The notes: generated by a model not told the origin, from the sequence alone. 64,000 nt of DNA from Trissonchulus latispiculum (GCA_030248195.1 JASAND010010704.1:1-64000), one strand, 5' to 3'; numbered from the stretch's first letter, positions 1 to 11,090 are shown. Translations and numbers: made by a program.

Positions 1-1892
1 TACGTAGGTTAAACTACTGCCCCCGCTACACTTCTATCATTATTAGTGGTGTTTTGAGTTTGAATGGATAACACATGGGTTTTTATGGAAATTATACAAT
101 GGGAAACTACATATCATTCCAACTATAGCATGGTCAATAATCAATATGGTTATTTCACAATCTATGGACGGAATACAAGCGAGAGTGGCAGCTAAGTTCA
201 GATAGGCGAATGTACAATTACTTTATGAACACCTGGTGAGACTTACTTGTCTAAATAAGGTTGCGCAAACTGCCAATCTTGTGTTGGAATGAGGTACATG
301 AGTAGTGGCTTAAAAAAGATAAGTTTCTGCTTTACGTTAATTTTTTTTAGAATTTGAAGTTTAAGATTACGATTTAAATAGATTAAGTAATAGATACTTT
401 GGTATTGCCAATAAACTAGAATGCTGAACATTATCGCATAACTTGATTCCAGAGCGGTTATGTTAAATCTATAATTATGTTTATAATTATTTTATAGTTA
501 GGTTAAAGCTTTAATTGACTGACATTAGACTTGGGGGGTGGAAAAGGTCCACCTGGGTCTTCTGTCAAATGAATAATAATTTAAATTATATAGAATTAAT
601 TATATAGGTTTTGTTTCAATAGCACTGAATATTGTGATACGCAACACATTAGGCTGATCAGATTGGGAGAATGTACCATCTGCATTATTCGGCCGCAAAC
701 ATGAAAGTTTGGATCCTAAGGATCCCTCAATAAAATTATTAAACTTTTGACTTTACGCTATTACCACAAGAATTTAATCTTTTCTGGTAGCTGTCGGCTC
801 CAGTGTCATTTTTCTTAAAAGAAGATGGTGCTGATGTACCAGAATCCACCCCTCCCTCCCAATATGATTTCTTATGTGATGTCCGAGATATGCAAGGAAT
901 TGGCCGTCTTGGAGGGGAAACCCTTCTTGGTGGAGCCAATGGGTGAGCACGAATGCACAGCTAGCAGCGTGTTCACTTCTGTTGCGGCAGTAGCCTTGAT
1001 GACGCCACGGATAATTGCAGAAAGCAATTATTCAGTGCCGGATCTTTCTCCCCTCACCTATTCTAAAAAATAAAATTGGATCCGGCACTACCCCTGCAGG
1101 CGAAAGCGACTGGGGTGTGGCACGTAGCGAAAAAAAAATCAACTAACGACTGCATAATTGGCTTAGCTTGTGTTCGAAAGTGTAAATTTAATTTTACCTC
1201 CCTCTGATTTTGTTATGCAAAACTCTAAAACTGGTACTCTTCAGGAGCTTCTGTCTATTGTCATGCTTTCTGATTTTTTTAGGATTTCATTTAGTAGCCG
1301 ATACTAATTTTGTAGCAAGGAAATGATATTTACCAAGCTTTACTGGCGCAAACACATTAAGATGGAACAGAAAAAGGCACTTAAAATCCATCTTTAATGA
1401 GCTACCTATTTTATTTTTATGGAAAGATAAGATTTTACACTGATTTTGAATCATACAGAGACAGCTGATGCTGAACACATTAGGATCGTCTTTAGAAATC
1501 TCTAAAACTTTGCCCAGATATGCCTTTAGCATAAGCACACGTGATAAATGGGTTTACTGATAATGCAGTAGGTACTTTTGTGGTTTCCATACTTTTATTT
1601 GTAACATCACTCAGTGTAACCTAACTCCGCTACAACCGCATGCATACAATTGAATTGCACACCGTGCATTACAATTGTACTGTCCGGTAAGCCTTCGCTG
1701 CTCTCCTGTCGGAGTATGCAGCGAGGCTGCTGACAGCCAGCATGTAGAACTGACCTACACTGATCAACAAGTTCTCCTCCTTTTATACTTTCCACCAACA
1801 TAAACGTAGATAAACGACTGCAATTTTTTCTGCGACTTTCAAGACATGATATACAAACAGAAGACTAAATGTTTCCATATTTTTGAGTCATA
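1..1892. other. AT-rich non-coding stretch
   Basis: No gene is recognisable here. Short ORFs exist on both strands, for example 825-1073, but none has a known domain or convincing splice context. A perfect 15-bp palindrome, GGATCCTAAGGATCC, lies at about 711-725. Confidence 0.5.
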
Positions 1893-2165
1893 TTACAAGT
1901 GTAAGTTGTAGCACTGCCAGGAGTGCTCCTAGAAATTTGTATGCACACTAACAGGAGAAGCTCCGAGTGAAAGGCACGAGAACCCTTCACAAGAACTGCT
2001 TGCGTGCTCAGAGTTTTGTGAGGTTAGTTGCAGGCAAAGCCCTCTTGAAGGGTTACTCTTGTCCTTCGCGACTCGTGCCCTTCACTCGGAGCTTCGCCTG
2101 CTAGTGAGCATACAAATCCCTGAGTGCACTGCTGTCAGAGCTACAACTTATGCATGTGGTGTGGG
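1893..2165. repeat. Foldback (palindromic) element
   Basis: The two halves are inverted repeats of each other. The left arm (about 1893-1985) reads through AAGTTGTAGC, ATTTGTATGC and GAAGCTCCGAGTGAA, and the right arm (about 2070-2160) carries the same blocks in reverse complement. The centre is a short unpaired segment near 2000-2050. No ORF belongs to it. The form is that of a non-autonomous foldback or MITE. I could not assign a target-site duplication. Confidence 0.75.
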
Positions 2166-2217
2166 TAGATGCCCTGTTTTAAAAAATTACTCGGCTAATC
2201 CAAATAAATTTTCCGAC

Positions 2218-2915
2218 AAGTTTGTGTCATATTGTTTTTCATATTCTTGTCACAGACCCCCTCCTTCCCTGTAATCCGTTTACTTCGTAAGCTATAGACA
2301 GATTTCACACAAACTGTTCCCTAGTTTCAACAGACATTCAATCATTCATTCATTCAAGAGACATCTTTGTCCTTCAACTTGAGAAATTCTAAGATCCAAA
2401 TTCAACACCAAATAAATAGACTATTCCTATACTTTGTTTAACTGAAAGTTGGCAGACTGTCTCTCTCTCTCTCTCGCTCTTTAATAAGAGTTGGGTTAAA
2501 ACGTAACGCCTGCACACATTGTAGCATTCGAAAAGTGGAAAATTTTTGAAAGTGAAGAATTTGGCATCTTTTCGTTTACCTGGGGGAACTCTGGGGCGGG
2601 CTTGGTCTCCCCCAATGTGCATGAGTTAGGTTTTAGCAACCCAACTCTTATAGAGAGAGAATTGTCTGCCAACTTTCAGTTAAACAAAAAAGTAGGAATA
2701 GTCTTTTTATTGGGAGTTGAATTTGTATTATAAAATTTCTCAAGTTGAAGGCCAAAAATAGAATTTTAGAATAAATTGAATGTCTGTTGAAACTAGAAAG
2801 GGAACAGTTTGTGTGAAATCTGTCACTAGTTTACGAAGTAAACAAATATTACAGGGAAGGGGGGGGGGACTGTGACAACATTATGACAAAAAATATGACA
2901 GAACAATAACACAAC
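2218..2915. repeat. TIR element with ~250-bp arms
   Basis: The left arm (about 2218-2500) and right arm (about 2634-2915) are long inverted repeats with indels. Paired blocks include AACTGAAAGTTGGCAGAC, CTTCAACTTGAGAAATT, TCAACAGACATTCAA and TTTGTCACAG-type sequence. The unpaired centre is about 135 bp. No transposase ORF is present. Arm divergence suggests an old non-autonomous element. Confidence 0.8.
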
Positions 2916-3959
2916 CTTATGCACGCACTCAAATAATGCGGTTAATTAATATATGTAAATACTAAGAATACAAGTTCAGGTTAATTCTATGCGAATGGGG
3001 ACGGAGGGAGGAGCGGTGTCTTTTGGCTTTGAAATACCGTGCTGCTTTCTCGTACTGAATATGATTAGGCTGAGTGTTATTCTTGTCAAAGTAACATACA
3101 CTTAATAATGCCTATCATAACCTATTTTACCATGTTGTCATTGTAACGAACTCAAGTTAGTGGTGATAAAGTTGGAGTTATCAAAGAATAATGGCGCCGA
3201 GTAGTCCCTAGGAGACAAAAATTGACAGTTATACTCAGTTTTCTATTGTTATCGGGCTTATGAGCTACCATTCAAGACCCAGCATTAATATAAACTACAT
3301 TCAGTTTATGTAATTGTGCTTCATTACATATTCAACTGTAAATACAGAATAAACTGATCTTTTACGCCGGTCGGGTACACTTCCTGATTCAATTGAGACT
3401 GAAACTGAAGGGGTTAGTCATCTTTTCAGTCTGGAACGACTAGATTAAAATGCATTTGCATAGAATAATTAGTTATCGAAATTAGGTTTATCTAAAGTTC
3501 ATATGCAATATAATTTCATCCGTCAAACGGAGAAAAAGACTAACTGAGGCATTACAGAAAATTTGTTTTATATCGAATGGTGTTTGGCTAAGGAAAAGTT
3601 CATCGTTATCACTCTGAGTTTAAACCTTACAAATTTCAGTGATTGTGTCAAAGCAAAGGAGACATACTGCCAAACATTAGCTTCAGAAAAAGCCTCTTAG
3701 TCTTAATAACTTAAAGAAGTAGCATTGGTTTAGGCACTGCGGTAAACTTTGAGCCCAACGCTTTGAGCATAATAATAACTTTTGTTCCGACTCCGAAGGT
3801 CATATAGTTCTCTCACATTCAGTCTCACCTTCTTTTGAAAGCTGTGTGTTAATGCTTGGAGGTGAGTGTTAAGTTTGAGCTCCACATCTTGTGCATCCTT
3901 TGGTTTCAGGTTATTTGATCAAAGTTTCTTTATTGCACACTAATTTTGACCACCAGTCT
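2916..3959. other. Intergenic, nothing recognised
   Basis: AT-rich sequence with no coding, RNA or repeat structure that I could recognise. Confidence 0.4.
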
Positions 3960-4500
3960 GATCTTGAATAAAATAAACTCTTCTTAAGGTGCTGGTATCG
4001 CATTGTGTAAATTTGACCTTACAGGCTCAAATTCGTTATGAAAGTGGATGAAACATACATGCTATTTTAGTGCTCTTTAACGTTCTGGGACCAGTCTCGC
4101 ATTTTTAGGTGCAAAGATAAGAAACTTTTGGTTTTTGCCATTATTATCTCAATCCGTACTCGATACACCGGATTGGTTGTTATGGCTGGAAAGAGGGCAC
4201 CAAACTGGACATTTTTGCTCTTACTACCTTTGAGCTATCTCTAGTGGTCCAGGCAGTATAAGCCAAAAACGATTTTTTGGGTCAGAAAATGGCCATTTTC
4301 GAAGAAATCAGTTTTTTCAAAATTACTACCAAATCTTACAGACAATTTTGGCTTATTTGTACTAAATCGATACATCGTCCAATTGCGCATTTTATCAATG
4401 CTTATTTGCTTCAGTTCGTTGCTTTAAGCTACAGAATTCACCGAAAAACCATTTTAGCAAAACGGCGATTATTTTGTTTTGGACATCTGTAATAAAAATG
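3960..4500 (+). repeat. Interspersed repeat R1, copy 1
   Basis: This segment matches the reverse complement of 10120-11085 over its length, with the transposon at 10359-10799 absent here. Shared blocks include GTGTAAATTTGACC, AAAGATAAGAAACTTT, ATGGCTGGAAAGAG, GAGCTATCTCTAGTGG and CATTTTATCAATGC. A shorter third copy lies at 34990-35170. The 71-aa ORF at 4277-4492 lies inside the repeat, and I do not think it is a gene. The mobile class is unknown. Confidence 0.8.
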
Positions 4501-5163
4501 AATATTTTGTCATTTGGATTTGTTCAATAAAAGATCATATTTGTATTTCAATCCAAATCGGCCGGCGTGCCAACCAAGGAACGCAATTTAGGACACGACA
4601 TGACCAAAAACGACGTCTTTGAACAATCTATCCGAGTAATAAGCGGCTTCCAAAATAAGCCAAAAAGGTTAAATATGTGATGAATAGTTTCGGTTTCTTA
4701 TGAAGTTTCGATCCTGGATTCTGCTGGAAAACGGAGTGGAATTTATGGAATGAATGTGTTTGATTGCTATCGTATCTGTATCTTTAATTATTGCCATAGT
4801 TAAGACATGAATTAATTGGGAAAATTAACAGTAATGAAGTTTCAAGCTCAAGTCGGGTTGTTTCGAGCTGGCAGTTAACTTTTACTAATTATGCTGTTGC
4901 GGGACAGCTAGGTAGAGGCCCGTTGGGTGCCGCTCCCCAGACGGATTGGCAGGTGTAGAACGACTGTCAATGATTAGTGCAGAGCACGGTCCACTCATTA
5001 ATTTAAGTTAATTAAAGGGATTCTGCTACTATGGCCGAAACAACCCAATATGGTCAGGGAAAAGGCCAGTGTTCGCTCACTGTACGTTGAAATGCAGTCA
5101 AAGTTTGTTGTATCTGAATAGATTAAGACCTGCTCATACGATTTATGAAAGAAAAACAACCCA
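4501..5163. other. Intergenic, nothing recognised
   Basis: There is no coding or RNA feature. A moderately GC-richer patch at about 4900-4960 has no identifiable structure. Confidence 0.4.
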
Positions 5164-5720
5164 TTCTGTGGTTCGTTTTAATTTTGCAAGCCATTTTCAA
5201 ACTTCATACGGAGATTACAAAGTCACCTTCAAGTTTTGTCCATATCAGCGGTTTTCGCTTAATTACTCGTTAATTAACATCACTAATTAGTATAATTTTT
5301 ATATCATTAAAACCAGCAAGCTTTGCTCTTTCAGAATATCCAAAAAATATTTACCCTTTCTGTGGTTCGTTTTCATTTTACAAGCTGACTTACAAGCCAC
5401 ATACTGAAGTTTAAGTTGGATGGCCCAGACTTGGATGGCCCTAGTGTTTCTAATTAAAGTTTCATATTAATTAACATCAATAATCAGGTTAAAACGTTTA
5501 TAAATAAACTCAGCAGGTATTCTTCTTTAAAATAAGCACACAATAATTGGTGCTTCTGTGGTTCGATTTTGTGTTATGCTTGATTTTCTGACCTAACCGG
5601 GAGAGCTCGGCTCGTCCTTCAAGTATTGTGATCATTAATAGTTTAAACTTCATTTTAAGCTTAATTAAAGTTTATATTTAATTAAGTTAATCTATATTCT
5701 AGCTAATTAATTAATGAAAG
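5164..5720. repeat. Diverged ~195-bp tandem repeat, three units
   Basis: The marker TTCTGTGGTTCG begins at 5164, 5358 and 5554, a period of 194-196 bp. In each unit it is followed about 110-120 bp later by AT-rich sequence containing TTAATTAA-type blocks. The units are strongly diverged, so the array is old. No function is evident. Confidence 0.55.
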
Positions 5721-5882
5721 TTAAGTTAATTAAGTTTAAAGTTTAATTAAGTTGGTTTTTATCGGTTTTAAAGCAAACGGGAAGCTCGGTTTGCCCTTTC
5801 ACTGAACTTAACTAGTTTTTGCTTAGCTAGAGTGGAATTCTTTTCAAGTTTTTCTCTTTTGCAAAGTTTTGGTTTTGTAATT

Positions 5883-7151
5883 TAAGGGAAGACTTTTATG
5901 TCTTCCCTTATTGCCAATTTGGAGCAACAGATGTGATACTTTTGTAACTGTACAAATTCTCCGCTCTTTGAGTCCAGCTCGGCTGAGATTCAAAGGCAAA
6001 AGAAAAAGAGGGGAACTGTTAAAAGTTTAAAGGAAGTTTTATTTTTAATTCATGTCTTAGCTACTTAGTTGTTTGTATCTTGTATTGTGGATATTGTGCT
6101 TTGTGAGAGGCTCGTACCTATTAGTTTTAATTAATTTTGCCTACCTAATCAGCAGTCACTAAGTCTTAGTTAAGGGGACCCTCTGGTCCAGGTTTTAGAG
6201 TGTAAGGTATTGTTTTTCTCTTTAAGCGAGAAATTGACGTAGTGTCAATTTCTCGCCCGAGTGCGTTTGCACGTGTGTTAATCTTTTCCATTAATTTTAC
6301 AATAGGGGAAAGGGATTAGTTGAATTGCCCTTTCCCCTCTAATGTAAACACTTGAGAGCCCGCTCAAAGTTATTTGATGATTGCAACAACATTGACCCAA
6401 TCAGAATCATTTAGTGCGCGCCTTTTTGCGCGGAGGACAATTTCGGCCAATCAGACGAATGATTACCGAAATTGTCATGATTGACAGGTAGACTTGGTTT
6501 GCACTTTAGTCTTACCTCGTCTTCCGAACTGTGCGGCCGCTTTTTGGCCTCTCCCTTCACTCCCCCCTGTTCTCTTTATATTAGGGCGTCACTATGCCCA
6601 AATTTTCCCCCACACCGGAACGGGGCTAGTGTATTAACACTAGCCCCTCGTCAATATTTTGGGGAACTTTGTAGTTTAAGGGGGGTTTAGGAATACACAT
6701 CCCACCTTAGGCTCTCCTCCCCGCTTTGTTTTTCTCTTCTATATGCTAGTTTTTAAAGGCGATTTCCCTCTTTTTCTGGGAATCGCTTCTGAAATTTATT
6801 AAAGGACCCAGAGGTCCTCTTCTAAAATACCCCCTTGAGAATCACCCGTTAATTTGAATTGAATTATTATTGTCTGTAAATGACTCGGATTTGTAATATC
6901 TGCTTAGATATTACCTGGGTCGCGTGGATTTCCGAAAGGAAATCCACTGAGAAGCTTGGACTTTTGGGAACATCCCAAAAGTCCCAAATTCCACTTTCTA
7001 CTCAAATTTTCTCAATTTTTAACCCCAGAACGCATTCTCAAACTTTTACACAGGTTCCCGCACCCTTTAAACTTTCTGTCTCAGCTTCTTAGGGATCATT
7101 CCTGGACCCAAGGAAATATCGTGTTAGAATCTTTCTCTGAAAGATCCTAAC
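5883..7151. other. Array of short, mostly perfect hairpins
   Basis: At least eleven inverted repeats with short loops lie in 1.3 kb. Stems pair at 5883-5893/5900-5910 (11 bp), 6226-6238/6244-6256 (13 bp), 6304-6314/6328-6338 (11 bp), 6436-6446/6466-6476 (11 bp), 6622-6632/6637-6647 (11 bp, loop ATTA), 6759-6768/6778-6786 (one bulge), 6803-6808/6813-6818, 6893-6901/6906-6914 (loop GCTT), 6924-6933/6938-6947 (loop GAAA), 6958-6969/6973-6984 (12 bp) and 7123-7135/7139-7151 (one mismatch). A GC-rich stem sits near 6416-6432. The stems differ in sequence, so this is not one repeated unit. A structured leader RNA or mobile-element leader would fit, but the function is unknown. Confidence 0.75.
6397..6583 (+). 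promoter_or_regulatory. Candidate promoter: two CCAAT boxes and a TATA-like box
   Basis: CCAATCAG occurs at 6397-6404 and 6447-6454, and a TATA-like TTTATATTA at 6575-6583 follows a pyrimidine-rich tract. This order resembles a eukaryotic RNA polymerase II promoter or the U3 part of an LTR. Transcription to the right would cover the rest of the hairpin array. No matching LTR copy is visible in the window, so the LTR idea is untested. Confidence 0.3.
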
Positions 7152-8676
7152 GGTTTTAGCCCATTTGATTCAGGTTGCGTCCAGACCTTGCCACGCCTGC
7201 CTGAATCAGTCCTTCAGCTGCCTGTCTGGATCTGCTGCCTGAATTGCTGCTGCCGATCCGAACTCCTGCTGCTCAGTCCCCTCGGCTGTTCACGGATCCT
7301 CCCCGGTCCTTGCTGCTCAGTTGGTCACCGCCAGTGTGAGATTGCCCGCCAATCCCCTGGTATTCAGTCTTGGATCCTGTCCAGCCTTGCCTCTCAGACG
7401 ACCTGTCGAAAGGTGCTTGACGGTATCTTGTAGTAGAGCTTTTTACCCGAACTGAACTGCCGGGATAAACAGTCTGCCAGGGCAGAGCAAGGTGCACACC
7501 GTTCTTTATCTGGAGCTTGATATAGGGTGATTTGTCCGACACCCTTGGCTACGTGACTACTGACTTCAAGGTGATTTATCCGACACCCATACTGCCAGCT
7601 ATCTTCGTTGCCGTGCACACTTGCTCCCCCTGGTTGAGGCTTGCTCCCTTGACCTGACATCGAGCTACAGCTGTCCTTAGCGAACTTCTGCCGCTTCTCG
7701 GCCCTGAGAGCCTGTTTTAAGGCTACCAAAGTTTCGGTTGTGGTACGGAGTGGGGACCTCAAACTTCATCTCTATAAGACTGATCTAAATCTTGTTGAAC
7801 TCTCGATAAAATGCAATTTGTAGATTCTTGTGCTCTTTTGTACGTTCTCTGTGTTGTCTGAAAAACTGTTTCGACCAACCTAAAACTTTTGGGGGAAATC
7901 TAAAGTCCTGCTAAACTTCTCGAAAACGTGCGAATTGACCATTGGCCGCTTCCTTAGGCAGGAAGTAAGATATTAGCTTCTGGTTATCTGCCGAGCGGGT
8001 AGTCAGGACTAATATCTAGTGCCCGGGAAAGGGTGGAAATCCGTGCAATATTGATTGTTTCGTTTAAAATAAAAGCACATAGGACACCTCAAGCATATAG
8101 GCGGACCCCTTTAGTTAGGAAAGCGAATATAGTGATCATCTTGTTGGAAACTGTACCAGACTCGCGATCTATAATCAATTCATGCGAAATTTTCGTAGGT
8201 TTCAGGTTCTAGCTAGAAGTCAGTAGGTTAAAGTTTCTACGTTAAAGTTTATTCAGGGATTAATTTGTACATCAGACTGCTGGTTAGGTTTAGGTCATTA
8301 TATAGGTCTAGGTCTAATTTCTTCAAAGGTTTGGTTCAAATAACTAGGTACGAGCCTTAGGACTTAATAATCAACTGTGTTTTGACTGTGTGTTTGTGGT
8401 TCGATTAAGTGATTGTATCTGTTCTGGTATTAGTTTGTATTCTGTACTTTGTTCTGATTGTCCTGGTAATTGGTGGTATTCTGCACAGTTAGTAATAATT
8501 GATAAGCTGTACCTACTTACTTGTATTACCGGCGGTCTGTAATTCTTAATCTCTTTTTCGTCTGCACATAACTGTTGTAAATTAAATCCTAAAATTTATA
8601 GGTTCTGTGGTCCATTCTGCTAGGATCTTAGGATTTAGTTAGGGATCAGTTCAGTCTTACTTAGGACGTTAGTTAG
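7152..8676. other. C-rich, leader-like stretch without a clear gene
   Basis: From about 7180 to 7440 the plus strand is rich in CTGCTG and CCTG. A direct repeat (GGTGATTTGTCCGACACCC, second copy with one change) lies near 7528 and 7570. AGATATTAG at 7968-7976 pairs with CTAATATCT at 8009-8017. ORFs here on either strand (for example 7394-7762 minus) show no domain. Base composition differs from the AT-rich flanks, which may mean that 5.9-9.1 kb is one inserted unit. Confidence 0.35.
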
Positions 8677-9072
8677 GACTTGGCTTATATCACGCTGGCA
8701 GAGTTTGTGCCGGTATTATCTCACTGTGAATTAGAGTGCGAGTATTGTGGTACAGAGTTGACTGTTAGCTTTGAGCTAGAGGCATTCCAGTACTTGAGCC
8801 AAGAGACCCTTGGTTTAGTTCATCCGATTGTGGTTTGCGGTTGTCTACGTCCATGGAACGTAGACCAGATTGTTCAGGGAGCATACGAGGCAATTCCCGG
8901 CACTGAGAACTTTGTGCCTAAATATTTCCCCTGGAAGTGTGATAGTTGTACTGAGCAAGAGGTGTTGATCTTCTGTCAGATTCCAGAAGGTACTGATCTG
9001 TGGGCATCTGTGGAACACGACAGTTGTTCACTAGACGTGTCTTGGCCTAGAGGAATCGAACTCACGACCTAA
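8677..9072 (+). CDS. Uncharacterised cysteine-pair protein fragment (no ATG)
   Basis: This is a 130-codon open frame preceded by an in-frame stop and without a usable ATG, so it is either an exon (possible acceptor TTAG just before 8677) or a relic. Cysteine codons occur as CEYC at 8737-8748, then 29 residues later a CGC at 8836-8844, and CDSC at 8938-8949. A CxxC-x29-C arrangement is reminiscent of small viral and cellular zinc proteins, including the papillomavirus E6 fold. Here the second pair is CxC rather than CxxC, and the second half does not repeat the spacing. The last ~12 codons read through a tRNA-like sequence on the other strand. I do not assign a function. It could be a gag-like or accessory ORF of the unit that starts with the hairpin array. 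Confidence 0.35.
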   Translation, partial: DLAYITLAEFVPVLSHCELECEYCGTELTVSFELEAFQYLSQETLGLVHPIVVCGCLRPWNVDQIVQGAYEAIPGTENFVPKYFPWKCDSCTEQEVLIFCQIPEGTDLWASVEHDSCSLDVSWPRGIELTT

Positions 9073-9122
9073 CGCGGACAAATCCCGGATTTGGTAGACC
9101 AAAACCAGGCTACTTAGTCCGA
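9035..9122 (-). repeat. tRNA-like sequence (SINE head or tRNA relic)
   Basis: On the minus strand there is a box-A-like AGTAGCCTGG followed about 45 nt later by a box-B-like GAGTTCGATTCC. The arms do not fold into a full cloverleaf, so this is not called a functional tRNA. It overlaps the end of the preceding ORF, whose C-terminus (PRGIELTT) is the usual product of translating an antisense tRNA. Confidence 0.5.
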
Positions 9123-9334
9123 AGGATCTAAGAGTCGACCGAGTCGTCTCGTCTGTTCGCACTGCTGTTAGTGCTTTGAAATTAGTGTGTGTGTTGCTGA
9201 GAACAGGGTGCCACCGACCCCGGTACTCCCCCAGCCTTTTCAACTTTCAGTCTAAAACCAGTGCTTACCAGTGCAATCTTTTGGAGCCTAAATTATCACA
9301 AAGTTTACTCGTTTAATCAGACCCCTAGCACTAC

Positions 9335-10115
9335 ACATCGATTTCTCAAAGACTACCCAACGGATTCGCGTAATTTTTGGCAGAATGAAAATTCGCACTA
9401 TTCCGGAGGGAAAGATTTCTCGGTTTGAGCTAAAACATCTCCCGTTAGGTACGAGAAAATTAAATACAAAGTTGTGAAACGTTGTGTTATCGCACATTTG
9501 CCGGATTTTCTGGAGTATTGAGACTTGTTGAGCCAAATCTAAAAAAATGTCCCTCGGCCTACATGTTCTTCATATCATGTCACGAGAAGAAATTGTGGCC
9601 GATTCTACAGTTTTGAGAAATCGATGTTCAAAAATTTTTGGTCTATATTCAGCCTGTCCGATGTCAGCATGTCTGAAAATTTTTGCTATTTTTCCTCATG
9701 TGAATATACAAATTATAAGCTTTAAAACAATGTATAAAGCTCTTTCCAACTCCCAAAATCGCGAAAGTTATAGCGTTTCGAATAATCACAACAAAAGCAC
9801 TGCACAAAAGGATACCAGTACCTGGTGCCATTTCAAAACTGTTGAATCGGCCAAAATTTCTTCTCTTGTCATGACATGATATGAAGAACATGTAGGCCGA
9901 GGTACCTTTTTTAGATTTGGCTCAACAAGTCTTAATACTCCAGAAAATCCGGCAAATGTGCGATGACACGAAATTTCGCAATGTAGGTATTCAGTTTTCT
10001 CGCAACTGGAGACGTTTTGGCTCAAACCGAGAAAAATGTCCCTCCGCAATAGTGCGAATTTTGATTCTGCCAAAAATCACGCGAATCCGTTGGGTAGTTT
10101 TTGAGAAATCGACGT
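9335..10115. repeat. Foldback with ~290-bp arms
   Basis: The left arm (about 9335-9625) and right arm (about 9830-10115) are inverted copies. Shared blocks include ACTACCCAACGGATTCGCG, GAGACTTGTTGAGCCAAAT, CCTACATGTTCTTCATATC and CGAGAAGAAATT. The spacer of about 205 bp has no ORF of note. ORFs in the arms (9547-9879, 9786-10073 and others) are mirror images created by the palindrome. Confidence 0.8.
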
Positions 10116-11090
10116 CCAAAACAAAATAATCGCAGTTTTGCTAAAATGGTTTTTTCAGCGAATTCTGTAGCGTAAAGCAACGAACTGAAGCGAATACGCA
10201 TTGATAAAATGTGCAATTGGAGGATGCATCGACTGAGTAAAATAAGCCAAAATTGTCTGTAAGATTTGGCACTTTGGCAGTAATTTTGAAAAAAACGGAT
10301 TTCTTCAAAAATGGCCATTTGTTAACCCCAAAATCGTTTTGGCTGATAGTGCCTTAACCATACATTAACATAGGGTCGGGTCCTGGGGGGGGCTTGTCCC
10401 CAAAAGATTTTGGGGGGCTTGTACCTTGAACAAAAATTTTCTGAGAGGGCTTGTACCTTAAGAATAAATTTGTAAAATTGTTCAAAAAATTAACGCTAAT
10501 TTTATTAAAATTTGCAATTTTTTATCAGAATTTACAAAAAATTTTCAATTTTTGAAGAAAAATTCAAAATTTTGCTCGATTTTCCCGAAAAATTAAACAT
10601 TTTAACTAAAAAATTCCGGCAAAGCCGGAAATTTTTTGAAATTTAGTGTAAAAACTAATTTTTTCGGGCTATTTTTGGTTACCCCTTGGCCATTTTTTCG
10701 GTACCCCTTGTCCCCGACGGCGATATGGCTTGTACCTTGTCCGGGTGGGGGGGGGGCGTCTTGGACCCCCCCCCCAGACCCCCCCCGCGTTAACCTATGG
10801 CCTTAACCACTAGAGATAGCTCAAAGGCTGTAAAAGCAAAAATGTTCATTTTGGTGCTCTCTTTCCAGCCATAACCACCAATCCAGTGTATCGACTATGT
10901 ACTGAGAGAATAATGGCAAAAACCAAAACTTTCTCATCTTTGCACCTAAAAATCTGGGACTGGTCGCTGAATAATAATAAAGAGCACGAAAATAATGCAT
11001 TTGTTAAGTTTCATCCACTTTCATAATAAATTGAAGCTTGTAGGGTCGAATTTACACAAAGCGATACCAGCACCAAGTCTTCATAAGATC
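10116..11090 (-). repeat. Interspersed repeat R1, copy 2, interrupted
   Basis: This is the reverse complement of the repeat at 3960-4500. It is continuous with the right arm of the preceding foldback, so the foldback and R1 may be parts of one larger element. It is split by a transposon at 10359-10799. Removing that insertion and one 8-bp duplication rejoins the sequence colinearly with copy 1. Confidence 0.8.
10359..10799. mobile_element. CATA-type hAT-like MITE with 8-bp TSD
   Basis: The element is flanked by GCCTTAAC at 10351-10358 and 10800-10807. Its ends are imperfect TIRs, CATACATTAAC and (reverse complement) CATAGGTTAAC. Inside are long G tracts at one end, C tracts at the other, and the palindrome TTCCGGCAAAGCCGGAA near 10615. 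No ORF is present. The uninterrupted R1 copy at 4 kb shows the empty site. The 8-bp duplication suggests the hAT superfamily, but the TIR start is not a perfect hAT consensus. Confidence 0.85.

Noticed and set aside
825..1073. 82-codon ORF
   Set aside because: No recognisable domain and the start is not favoured; I could not support it as a gene.
7273..7762. Minus ORFs of 89 and 122 codons
   Set aside because: No domain, no splice context; they lie in a C-rich stretch where long chance frames are expected.
9547..10318. Several ORFs in opposite orientations
   Set aside because: They arise from the inverted arms of the foldback and the R1 repeat.
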